Positions 5,926 to 12,864 of a stretch of DNA of 20,400 bases are shown one piece after another; within the stretch, counting starts at the first letter, position 1; each line of letters starts with the position of its first letter. The notes under the pieces are model-generated. The model did not search any database. It was not told the origin of the DNA and was given only the letters and a program-made list of their open reading frames with translations. A program made the position numbers and the translations under genes. Origin of the DNA: a virus. The stretch covers positions 1-20,400 of the IMG/VR virus record IMGVR_UViG_3300021960_000667; one strand, 5' to 3'.

Positions 5926-7794
5926 ATGGCAGATAAATCTCTTTTTGGTAGATTAAGAAAACTATTCAACACACAGGTTGTTGTTCGTAGGATTGGTAAG
6001 GGTCGTACTCAAGCAGTTGACACCCAACGATTACAATCCCAAGGTAACCTTCGTGGTTCATCATATTATGATAGATTTGGTAGATTACATACTACTCGTA
6101 GAAATTGGGAAACATACAACAACCAATTTAATTATCATTCAAACAAATTAGAATTATATACTGATTACGAAGCAATGGATAAGGACTCCATTATTGCTTC
6201 AGTTTTGGATATCTACTCTGATGAATGTACCTTGAAGAATGATATGGGAGATGTACTTCGTATCAAAACTCAAGATGAAAATGTAAAGAAAATCCTTCAC
6301 AACTTATTTTACGATGTTCTAAACATTGAGTTCAATCTATGGGCTTGGATTCGTGGTATGAACAAGTATGGTGATTACTTCCTTCACCTTGATATCGAAG
6401 AAGGTGTTGGTATTGTAAATGTATCACCAATGTCAGCATATGAGGTAGAACGTGAAGAGGGTTTTAATCCTGAAAACCCATATGAAGTAAGATTCAAATT
6501 AGGTTCTATGGGTGCTGCTCACGGAGCAAGTGTAAACAAGAATGCAGAAGTTTTTGAGTTCTATCAAATTGCACATTTCCGTTTGATGGCAGATACAAAC
6601 TTCCTACCTTATGGTCGTTCTCTTTTAGAGGGTGCAAGAAAGACTTGGAAACAATTGACTCTTATGGAAGATGCAATGATGATTCATAGAATTATGAGAG
6701 CGCCAGAAAGAAGAATCTTTAAGATTGATGTGGGTAATATTCCTCCAAATGAGGTTGATAACCATATGAGAAGTATTATCGACCAAATGAAAAAAGTTCC
6801 ATATCTCGACCAAACCACAGGTGACTACAACCTCAAGTTTAACTTGATGAATATGTTGGATGATTACTATCTTCCAGTTCGTGGCGGTCAAAGTGGTACG
6901 GAGATTGAGTCATTAAGCGGAATGGAATTTGGTGGTATCGATGATATCGAATACTTGAGAAATAGAATGATGGCAGCACTCAAAGTTCCAAAAGCATTTA
7001 TTGGATATGATGAGGCCGTTGAAGGTAAAGCAACATTAGCACAAGAAGATATCAGATTCGCACGTTCGGTTGAGAGAATTCAAAAAATTGTTCTTTCCGA
7101 GTTGACTAAAATTGCAATTGTTCACTTATACTCACAAGGTTACGAAAACGAAGACCTTGTAAACTTTGAGTTGGAATTAACCAACCCATCTATTATTTAC
7201 GAACAAGAAAAGGCATCTTTATGGTCTGAAAAAGTAAATCTTGTCAGAGATATGAAAGAGCTTAAAATGGTTTCTCAAGAGTGGATGTATAAAAACATTA
7301 TGAATATGTCCGATGATGAATGGAAGGCTGAACAAGCTAAAGTTATTAACGACCTTAAACTTGGATTTAGACAAGCTCAAATCGAAGATGAAGGTAATGA
7401 CCCAGTTAAGACCGGCCAATCATTTGGTACACCACACGACCTTGCTGCATTAAACCTACAAGATGGTGAAGAAGCGGGTGAGGAAAATCAAGGTGGTTCA
7501 CCGCAAGGTGGATTCGAAGGAGCTGGTAGACCAGAAACTGCCGGAACTTATAAAACCGATGATAGTACATTTGGTAGAGACCCACTAGGTCAACAAACTG
7601 ATATTAAACCAGCGGCAACATACCACAAATACAAAAACTCACCTCTTGCATATGAACAAAAAGAGGCATTGAGAACATCTTTGAAAAAGGTAAAAGTAAA
7701 GTCACATCAAATTTTACAAGAATCTTTAGGTGAAGATGTTAAGAAAGAAAGTGGTCTTTTAGATGAATCAAATCTTCTTCAAGACACGATTTGA
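5926..7794 (+). CDS. 20: Portal protein (T4 gp20-like)
   Basis: Forms the dodecameric ring at the special capsid vertex, the channel for DNA entry and the docking site of terminase and later the neck. 622 residues, longer than T4 gp20 (524). Family features include IMRAPERRIFKIDVGNIP (from 256), close to the T4 RAPERR segment; a DDYYLPVRGG stretch near 312, matching T4's portal core; and a helical RNRMMAALKVPKAFIGYDEA region. The N-terminus (1-60) is basic with many Arg. From about residue 485 the protein adds a low-complexity Gly/Gln/Glu tail and a helical end containing LQESLGEDVKKESGLLDESN, which accounts for much of the extra length. ILQESLGE also offers LxE-type sites, so C-terminal trimming is conceivable. 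Own candidate promoter at 5879; stop TGA at 7792-7794. Confidence 0.95.
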   Translation: MADKSLFGRLRKLFNTQVVVRRIGKGRTQAVDTQRLQSQGNLRGSSYYDRFGRLHTTRRNWETYNNQFNYHSNKLELYTDYEAMDKDSIIASVLDIYSDECTLKNDMGDVLRIKTQDENVKKILHNLFYDVLNIEFNLWAWIRGMNKYGDYFLHLDIEEGVGIVNVSPMSAYEVEREEGFNPENPYEVRFKLGSMGAAHGASVNKNAEVFEFYQIAHFRLMADTNFLPYGRSLLEGARKTWKQLTLMEDAMMIHRIMRAPERRIFKIDVGNIPPNEVDNHMRSIIDQMKKVPYLDQTTGDYNLKFNLMNMLDDYYLPVRGGQSGTEIESLSGMEFGGIDDIEYLRNRMMAALKVPKAFIGYDEAVEGKATLAQEDIRFARSVERIQKIVLSELTKIAIVHLYSQGYENEDLVNFELELTNPSIIYEQEKASLWSEKVNLVRDMKELKMVSQEWMYKNIMNMSDDEWKAEQAKVINDLKLGFRQAQIEDEGNDPVKTGQSFGTPHDLAALNLQDGEEAGEENQGGSPQGGFEGAGRPETAGTYKTDDSTFGRDPLGQQTDIKPAATYHKYKNSPLAYEQKEALRTSLKKVKVKSHQILQESLGEDVKKESGLLDESNLLQDTI

Positions 7795-7804
7795 TGAGTT
7801 TTTG

Positions 7805-7813
7805 TATATTTAT
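7805..7813 (+). promoter_or_regulatory. Candidate late promoter
   Basis: TATATTTAT preceded by GTTTTTG, 30 bases before the ATG at 7844 and 10 bases after the portal stop. It shares the TTTTTG-TATATTTAT core with the copy at 5879. Confidence 0.6.
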
Positions 7814-7843
7814 TAATTGGAATAGTAATAGATAAGGTTTAAG

Positions 7844-8689
7844 ATGAGTAAACTTAAACATAGTAAATTCAAGAATACGGGTATTTTATTTGAATTACTC
7901 GTAAGACAAATCGCTTCAGATACATTAGCGAACAAGGATTCTCTTGCCCTTGAAATTATTAAAAAGCATTTTAAAAGAGGAACTGAACTCAACAAGGAAT
8001 TGAAATTGTATCAAGCTCTTACTAAAGAGAACTTTGATTCACAATACAAGGCCCAAGAGTATGTTAATATTATCCTACAAGATAGAGCTAACTTAAACGA
8101 ATCAATTCTTCGTAGACAAAAGTATAACTTGATTAAGTCAATCAAAGAATCTTTTGTGATGGAAGACTTCTTTAAGTATCGTGTAAATAACTACCGTGAG
8201 ATGGCATCTGTATTTAAATTATTTGAATATAATCAATCAACTTCTCCAAAAGAGTATGTAACTTGTAAAAATGCTATTCTTGAAACTATTACTAAAAACG
8301 ATGTAGAAATCGTTACCGAGTCTACTGACAAAGAATACACATCACAACCTAAAGAGGTTCGTATGTTGGCTTACAAATTCTTGGTAGATTCATTTAATTC
8401 CAAATACACCAACCTTTCAGAAACACAAAAGAAAGTTCTCCGTACCTATATCAACAATGTTGACAATTCAGGTAAGTTGAGAGGGTTTGTTGTTGCTGAA
8501 GTAAAAAGATTAAAAGCTGAATTTGCAAAAGTGGAGATTTCAGATAAGGTTGCTAAAATCAAATTAACTGAAACTGTAAACCTTATTGATAATATTACTA
8601 ATTCCAAAGTTATCAACGAAAACCAAATTCTTTCACTTTTGAGATATCATGAACTTTTACAAGAGTTAAGGAGAGTTTCAAATGTCTAA
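7844..8689 (+). CDS. Conserved structural-module protein, unknown function
   Basis: 281 residues, mostly helical and highly charged. It begins MSKLKHSKFKNTGILFELLVRQI and continues with long Lys/Glu helices (LALEIIKKHFKRGTELNKELK) and a central KSIKESFVMEDFFKYRVNNYREM region. There is no signal peptide, membrane segment or enzymatic motif. It occupies the place between gp20 and gp21 where T4 has the small head-core genes 67 and 68, but it is much larger and I see no real similarity to either. I associate the N-terminal FKNTGILFELLVRQ pattern with hypothetical proteins in the same position in other marine T4-like phages. A role in prohead assembly is likely from position alone. The last 8 bases overlap the next gene (ATGTCTAA). 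Confidence 0.85.
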   Translation: MSKLKHSKFKNTGILFELLVRQIASDTLANKDSLALEIIKKHFKRGTELNKELKLYQALTKENFDSQYKAQEYVNIILQDRANLNESILRRQKYNLIKSIKESFVMEDFFKYRVNNYREMASVFKLFEYNQSTSPKEYVTCKNAILETITKNDVEIVTESTDKEYTSQPKEVRMLAYKFLVDSFNSKYTNLSETQKKVLRTYINNVDNSGKLRGFVVAEVKRLKAEFAKVEISDKVAKIKLTETVNLIDNITNSKVINENQILSLLRYHELLQELRRVSNV

Positions 8690-9203
8690 ATTTTTGTTAG
8701 AACAATTGGAAGCAAAGTTTGAAGAGTTGGAAGACAAAGACACTCTTCAAGATGAAGAATTAGAAGAGGCCAATGTAACCGGTAATATGGATGGGGGTGC
8801 TGGCCCACCTAAAACTCCACACGCTTTTGCGAAAAGTGAAGAAGATTTAGATGATGAACATATTGAAGTTTTAGGTTACAAAAAAGCCAAGAAGACCAAA
8901 ATGAATACGGAGTCAAAGAGTATGAAGAAATTAGAAGACAAACTTGAAAAACTAATTGAAGCAACTTATCGTGATTATAAAAACGATGACTCTATGAAAT
9001 CACACCAAAAGGTTAACAACTCAATTAAAGAAATCAATAGATTGATGTATGAGGTCGAGAAGATTGTTAATCAGAACACAAAGTTGAAAAACGAAACAGG
9101 CGTACACAATGGTCAGTATTGGAAATCCACACAAAAGAGATTTGGAAAGATTTCTGAAAGAATGTTAAAAGTTGCTCATAAACTAAAAGAATTGAGTGCG
9201 TAA
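8682..9203 (+). CDS. Probable prohead core or head-associated protein
   Basis: 173 residues. The first 30 residues are strongly acidic and helical (LLEQLEAKFEELEDKD). They are followed by NVTGNMDGGAGPPKTPHAFA (about 32-51), reminiscent of the DGY-x-TP-x-AF segment I have seen in structural-region proteins of diverse phages. The C-terminal half (from about 80) is a basic coiled coil (MKKLEDKLEKLIEATYRDYK, then MLKVAHKLKEL). LLE7/Q8 near the N-terminus is a weak candidate for protease processing. Position (just upstream of gp21) and acidic/helical build fit a head-core component analogous to T4 gp67/gp68, but no homology is demonstrated. It overlaps the upstream gene by 8 bases and is followed by one base before the 46-residue gene. 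Confidence 0.8.
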   Translation: MSKFLLEQLEAKFEELEDKDTLQDEELEEANVTGNMDGGAGPPKTPHAFAKSEEDLDDEHIEVLGYKKAKKTKMNTESKSMKKLEDKLEKLIEATYRDYKNDDSMKSHQKVNNSIKEINRLMYEVEKIVNQNTKLKNETGVHNGQYWKSTQKRFGKISERMLKVAHKLKELSA

Positions 9204-9204
9204 T

Positions 9205-9345
9205 ATGTCGTGTGGTTGTAATAAAAATAAATTGAATGAAGAACTTGAGGTTCAAGACCTTGAGGAAATCCGTTTGATGATTCGTAGAGAATTAGCACGG
9301 GTCTTCTTTGATTTATATAGAAAGAAAAAGGTTTGGGAGAACTAA
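9205..9345 (+). CDS. 46-residue protein upstream of the protease gene
   Basis: Small open frame starting one base after the preceding stop and ending in TAATG, with its stop overlapping the gp21 start by one base. The product begins MSCGCNKNKLNEELEVQDLE and ends in a basic helix, RKKKVWEN. Two Cys within the first five residues could bind metal or form a disulfide. LNE12/E13 is a possible gp21-type cleavage point. T4 gp67, a small core protein, lies in a comparable place, but the sequence is too short to claim homology. The perfect fit between two genes with coupled stop/start signals is the main reason to believe it is translated. Confidence 0.7.
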   Translation: MSCGCNKNKLNEELEVQDLEEIRLMIRRELARVFFDLYRKKKVWEN

Positions 9346-9986
9346 TGAAACAACTTCTTGTAGATACAATGATATTTGATGTAACACCTACAATGTTACA
9401 AGAGGCTCAAGAAAAGCATGGTCGTTTCTTGGTTAATGGTGTATTGCAAAGAGCAAACGCTAAAAACCAAAATGGTAGAGTATACCCAAGAAATATTCTT
9501 GAAAGAGAAGTTGAAAAGTACAAGGGTCGTGAAATTAAAGAGAATCGTGCTTACGGAGAACTCGACCATCCTGAATCTGCCGTTGTAGAATTAAAGAACA
9601 CATCACACATCGTTCGTGATGTTTATTGGAAGGGTGATGATGTAGTAGGTACAGTTGAAATTCTCAACACACCTACGGGTAACATTCTTAAAGAACTCAT
9701 TAAAGCAGGTTGTACTGTTGGTATCTCATCAAGAGGTATGGGTTCAGTAAAACAAATCGGTGAAGATACTGTTGCAGTTGAAAACGACTTTGATTTGATT
9801 TGTTGGGATTTTGTATCTAATCCATCAACTCATGGTGCATTTATGTCTCCAAAAAACGAAGGTGTAATCAATGAGTCGGTTACCATTAAAAACAATACTT
9901 ATAAATACAAGAAAGCTAACAACCTTATGAGAGAAATCATTTGTGAAGTTGGTGGCTATTGTGAATGTGATTTCGGAGTAAAATAA
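9345..9986 (+). CDS. 21: Prohead core protease (T4 gp21-like)
   Basis: Serine protease that degrades the scaffold and trims capsid proteins during head maturation. From the ATG at 9345 it is 213 residues, nearly the T4 length; GGGAG at 9335-9339 supports this start over an upstream in-frame TTG at 9333. The family core is clear: NGRVYPRNILEREVEKY, AYGELDHPE with likely catalytic His75, and TVGISSRGMGSV with likely catalytic Ser128 or Ser129, followed by the FDLICWDFVSNPSTHGA strand typical of the fold. Near the C-terminus GVINE177/S178 matches the cleavage rule, so self-processing removing 36 residues is plausible, as T4 gp21 also autocleaves. The removed tail begins SV, echoing the ESVNE linkers elsewhere. 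Overlaps the next gene by one base (TAATG). Confidence 0.93.
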   Translation: MKQLLVDTMIFDVTPTMLQEAQEKHGRFLVNGVLQRANAKNQNGRVYPRNILEREVEKYKGREIKENRAYGELDHPESAVVELKNTSHIVRDVYWKGDDVVGTVEILNTPTGNILKELIKAGCTVGISSRGMGSVKQIGEDTVAVENDFDLICWDFVSNPSTHGAFMSPKNEGVINESVTIKNNTYKYKKANNLMREIICEVGGYCECDFGVK

Positions 9987-10978
9987 TGAAATTGAAAAGC
10001 TTACTTAAAGAATCTCAACATTTAGATTATAAAAGAATGAATGTTGGTGAAGAGGAAGAAAAAGGAATGACTAACGAAGAAAAACGTGCATTCCTTGAAG
10101 CCGTATCTCAATACAAAAGATTTGGTGAATCAATCTATCGTACAGGAAACTTGGCTGAAGTATACGAATCAATTAAAGGTATCGTAGAAACTGCACAAAA
10201 GGTAACTCTTGAAGAAACAGGCGATTGGTTTGATAAGGTGACTGTTAATAGACATATGAAGTCTATGAATGAGTCATTCAAAGTATTCTCAAATACCATC
10301 AAAGAAGTAAATGTTCTACAACAAAGACTTGAGTCTTGTTACGATGAGATGGGTGAAGTTCTTGGTAAATACTACGAAATCAAAGAAGCTGAAGAAAAAG
10401 AAGCTGATATGGAAGAGGGTAACGAGTTTGGTGCCGCAAGAGCAAAGGCAATCGCTGCTGGTGATAGTGAATTTGAAGTTGATGGTAAAAAATACAAGGT
10501 AACTTCAGTTGATGATGAAGATAAAGAAAACGCAAAAGACTTCACCGAAGAATCAGTAAACGAATCAAAGTATACAGTTGTTAACCCAAAGAATGGTAAT
10601 GTAATGGGTCAAGGTATGAAAGACCAGGCCGCAAAACTTGCTAAGAAAATGGGTGGTGAAAAAATGGGATACTTTGTAATTCCAGTTAAGAACGCTTTGA
10701 AAGCAAGAAGAGCTTTGGAAAAATTTAACTTTGATGTTAAGAATCCAAAACTAAAAGACATTATGTCTGATTTATACTTTGAAGAAGTAGAAGGTAACAA
10801 ATCGATGAAATTGACTTCTATTATGGAAGGTTACTCTACTGAAGAAAAGAGAATTGTTTTGATGGCAGTTAAAAAGATTATGAAGTATATGAATGTTGAT
10901 ATCAAAACTGCAATGATGTATGTACTTGGTGCTGGTCAAGAATTAGAAAGAGATATTGAAAAGGGTAAGGTAAAGTAA
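9986..10978 (+). CDS. Three-module head-associated protein with leader and ESVNE linker
   Basis: 330 residues built from separable parts. Residues 1-9 (MKLKSLLKE, then Ser) are the leader type also seen at 59 and 826, with LKE9/S10 as predicted protease site. Module A (10-188) is helical, with acidic stretches near 135-150 and 177-189. ESVNE at 189-193 separates it from module B (194-273), a small domain with SKYTVVNPKNGNVMGQGMKD and a helical second half ending in SDLYFEEVEG. A second leader-like segment starts at Met274 (MKLTSIMEG, with IME281/G282). Module C (282-330) is a helical domain, TEEKRIVLMAVKKIMKYM. The product could be split by gp21 into three cargo or core fragments. Its place directly after the protease gene is that of T4 gene 22, but the scaffold proper is encoded at 13263. 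Function of each module unknown. Confidence 0.85.
   Translation: MKLKSLLKESQHLDYKRMNVGEEEEKGMTNEEKRAFLEAVSQYKRFGESIYRTGNLAEVYESIKGIVETAQKVTLEETGDWFDKVTVNRHMKSMNESFKVFSNTIKEVNVLQQRLESCYDEMGEVLGKYYEIKEAEEKEADMEEGNEFGAARAKAIAAGDSEFEVDGKKYKVTSVDDEDKENAKDFTEESVNESKYTVVNPKNGNVMGQGMKDQAAKLAKKMGGEKMGYFVIPVKNALKARRALEKFNFDVKNPKLKDIMSDLYFEEVEGNKSMKLTSIMEGYSTEEKRIVLMAVKKIMKYMNVDIKTAMMYVLGAGQELERDIEKGKVK
10550..10564 (+). repeat. ESVNE linker copy 5
   Basis: GAATCAGTAAACGAA, identical at DNA level to the copies at 1681 and 2131, encodes residues 189-193 of the 330-residue protein, followed by Ser-Lys. Confidence 0.9.
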
Positions 10979-11403
10979 TGGATAAGATGCAAATTTTACA
11001 AAACTTTTCAGTTGATGTTTCAAAGGTAATCAAACAACACATCAAAGACATCAAAAAACTTGACCCAAAAACTCAAAGAAAATTGGGAAATTTGATTGGA
11101 GATTTTAAAGAAGGTTTAGATAACTTATCTACCGATACTAATGAGTCGGTTAATGAAAGTCGAGTTCCAAAAATGTATGTTAAGTATGTGGCTGTTATTA
11201 AGAAAATTAAAGAACTCGAAGAAAAGCAGAAAGAATTGGCCCAACCATACTTTGATGCAAGGTCTAAAGGTGATATAAAAACTGCTAAATCTCAATTAGA
11301 ACTGATGAAACAAAATCAAAAAGAGTTAACGGGTTATAGAAAAAACTTAGCCAGTATTGAATCAAAATACATTGACAATATGGATTATTTTCCAGGAGAG
11401 TAA
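10978..11403 (+). CDS. Two-module helical protein with ESVNE linker
   Basis: 141 residues. Module 1 (1-55) is helical and Lys/Asp-rich (VSKVIKQHIKDIKKLDPKTQ). ESVNE at 56-60, followed by Ser61, leads into module 2 (61-141), a Lys/Glu/Gln coiled coil (KIKELEEKQKELAQPYFDA and QLELMKQNQKELTGYRKNL) ending DYFPGE. The start overlaps the upstream stop (TAATG), and the gene is the last of the block begun at 7844. A strong hairpin terminator follows at 11428. By analogy with its neighbours it is likely packed in the prohead and cut at the linker; no function is recognisable. Confidence 0.8.
   Translation: MDKMQILQNFSVDVSKVIKQHIKDIKKLDPKTQRKLGNLIGDFKEGLDNLSTDTNESVNESRVPKMYVKYVAVIKKIKELEEKQKELAQPYFDARSKGDIKTAKSQLELMKQNQKELTGYRKNLASIESKYIDNMDYFPGE
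11143..11157 (+). repeat. ESVNE linker copy 6
   Basis: GAGTCGGTTAATGAA encodes ESVNE at residues 56-60 of the 141-residue protein. Codon choice differs from copies 1-5 at four to five positions, so the peptide rather than the DNA is maintained here. Confidence 0.9.
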
Positions 11404-11427
11404 AATTTTTACATATTAATTATAAGA

Positions 11428-11454
11428 AAGGTTTGGTAATCCCAAACCTTTTTT
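11428..11454 (+). terminator. Intrinsic terminator after the head-core block
   Basis: Nine-pair stem AAGGTTTGG / CCAAACCTT (11428-11436 with 11442-11450), loop TAATC, then a T-run through 11454. It separates the gp20-gp21-linked block from the methyltransferase gene. The T-run directly abuts the next promoter-like motif. Confidence 0.85.
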
Positions 11455-11464
11455 GTATATTTGT
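11432..11464 (+). promoter_or_regulatory. Promoter-like element before the methyltransferase
   Basis: TATATTTG at 11456-11463 matches the Bacteroidota -7 consensus TAnnTTTG, with TTTG 20 bases upstream (11432-11435, inside the terminator stem). The same spot is a one-base variant of the (T/C)ATATTTAT late motif. Only 5 bases separate TATATTTGT from the ATG at 11470, so a transcript started here would have almost no leader. Confidence 0.45.
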
Positions 11465-11469
11465 AACTT

Positions 11470-12792
11470 ATGAATGGATTTTTATCAGTATTAGATACAC
11501 GAAAGAAAGAATGGCAAGCCCGAAAGAGATGGTGGATACAAAAATACAATATTCAATCGGAACTTGGTAGAGAGGATACTATATCTAAATCAAGGTTTTG
11601 GGATGATAATACTGTATCTATATTTGATGCTACCTTATGTGAAACCATCTACACTTCGTTTATCCCACCATCAGGTTCAATCCTTGACCCATTTGCAGGT
11701 GGAAGTGTTAGGGGTATTGTAGCCGAAGAGTTAGGGTTTAGGTATACAGGCGTAGAATTATCCAAAGAACAAATAGACGCAAACAAATTACAATCCAATA
11801 AACCAACTTGGATTTGTGGTGATAGTGAAGAAGTGTTAGATACACTACAAGACCAATATGATTTGGTATTTACCTGCCCACCATATCACGACTTGGAAAT
11901 ATATTCCGATAATCCAAATGACTTATCCAATATGGATTGGGATACGTTTCTTATCAAATACAAATCAATCATACAAAAATCATATGATAAACTAAAAGAC
12001 AATAGGTTCTTTATTATTGTTGTGAGTGAGATACGAGATAGATTGACTACTGGCAATTATAAGATTGGTAAATATAAGGGGTTTGTTCCATCTACCATTA
12101 GGATTGCTGAAGAATGTGGGTTTCATTACTATAACGATGTTGTGTTGATAAACGCATCTCAACAATCCGGCAGAATGTCCAACGTATACTTCAATCGTAA
12201 TAGAAAGGTAGCATCAACTCATCAGAATGTTTTGATGTTTGTAAAAGGAAACCCAGACCTTGCAACCGAAGACATTGAATGGGATGGAACATATGTTTGT
12301 GAGATAGATGGTAAGAAGTATAAGTCATATAGAGAAGCTGCAATAGATATTGAACCAAACAAACTTGTAGCAAGTGAAGTAGAGCGTAGGTGTATGTCAA
12401 CTAAATACAAATATAAGGATTGGAATATACTTGGGATTGATAAAAAACCTAACATACAATTTGATATAGATGGGGCCTTATTCCAATCAACATCACAAAT
12501 AACTAAACTACTTGGTAATATAACTGAAAATAATGTTAGAACGTGGGTGGATTCAAACTCTAAAAATTGGATTCATTGGAAACGAGTATCTTCAGATGAG
12601 TATAATGTGTCTTATAGTGAAATGGAACAAACTTGGAACAATGCAATCCGATTTGAATTAAATACAATCAAATGTGAAGGTATTGAGTTTAAAACAATAA
12701 AAGAAGCTTCACAATATTTTAATTTATCACCTGAACGAATACGACAAAAGTTAGTTTCTGATAAATATGATGACTACATATATCTTAATTAA
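11470..12792 (+). CDS. DNA methyltransferase with three C-terminal NUMOD1/IENR1-like repeats
   Basis: 440 residues. The N-terminal part (1-265) is an AdoMet-dependent DNA methyltransferase: LDPFAGGS at 72-79 is the AdoMet-binding motif I, and TCPPYHD at 135-141 is the catalytic motif IV (N6-adenine or N4-cytosine type). The order is motif I before IV. The C-terminal 160 residues hold three copies of a small module of the pattern hydrophobic-x-x-G-x-x-(Y/F)-x-S/T-x-x-(E/Q)-(A/I), from 278, 331 and 400: DGKKYKSYREAA, DGALFQSTSQITKLLG and EGIEFKTIKEASQYF. The first two end in a Trp-Asn/His-containing strand (W318, W368). These resemble NUMOD1/IENR1 helix-turn-helix DNA-binding modules best known from homing endonucleases. 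No GIY-YIG or HNH nuclease core is seen. The gene is bracketed by hairpins and interrupts the head operon, suggesting acquisition as an independent cassette. The target site is unknown. Confidence 0.85.
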   Translation: MNGFLSVLDTRKKEWQARKRWWIQKYNIQSELGREDTISKSRFWDDNTVSIFDATLCETIYTSFIPPSGSILDPFAGGSVRGIVAEELGFRYTGVELSKEQIDANKLQSNKPTWICGDSEEVLDTLQDQYDLVFTCPPYHDLEIYSDNPNDLSNMDWDTFLIKYKSIIQKSYDKLKDNRFFIIVVSEIRDRLTTGNYKIGKYKGFVPSTIRIAEECGFHYYNDVVLINASQQSGRMSNVYFNRNRKVASTHQNVLMFVKGNPDLATEDIEWDGTYVCEIDGKKYKSYREAAIDIEPNKLVASEVERRCMSTKYKYKDWNILGIDKKPNIQFDIDGALFQSTSQITKLLGNITENNVRTWVDSNSKNWIHWKRVSSDEYNVSYSEMEQTWNNAIRFELNTIKCEGIEFKTIKEASQYFNLSPERIRQKLVSDKYDDYIYLN

Positions 12793-12801
12793 ATTTAACT
12801 C

Positions 12802-12810
12802 TATATTTAT
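12802..12810 (+). promoter_or_regulatory. Candidate late promoter of the bS21 gene
   Basis: TATATTTAT, 54 bases before the ATG at 12865. Unusually, a hairpin (12811-12841) begins right after the motif, so it would lie at or in the start of any transcript from this promoter. Confidence 0.5.
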
Positions 12811-12848
12811 AAACGGATGTTACTTTGAGTGATGTCCGTTTTATTTTG
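12811..12848 (+). terminator. Probable terminator after the methyltransferase
   Basis: AAACGGA (12811-12817) pairs with TCCGTTT (12835-12841) across a 17-base loop, which can be partly closed by weak pairs. A T-rich tail, TTATTTTG, follows. It is weaker than the other two terminators and could instead be a 5'-leader structure of the bS21 gene. Confidence 0.5.
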
Positions 12849-12864
12849 TAAAAAAGTTATATAA

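Noticed and set aside
9333-9344. TTG start for the prohead protease four codons upstream
   Set aside because: It would place GGGAG inside the gene and break the one-base overlap with the 46-residue gene; the ATG at 9345 fits better.
5855-11463. General Bacteroidota sigma promoter (TTTG, 20 bases, TAnnTTTG) for all units
   Set aside because: TTTG at the right distance was found only at 5879 and 11456; copies at 3212, 7805, 13147, 16017 and 16742 lack it.
11470-12792. Homing endonuclease
   Set aside because: Only the DNA-binding-like repeats are present; the N-terminal catalytic part is a methyltransferase and no GIY-YIG, HNH or LAGLIDADG motif was seen.
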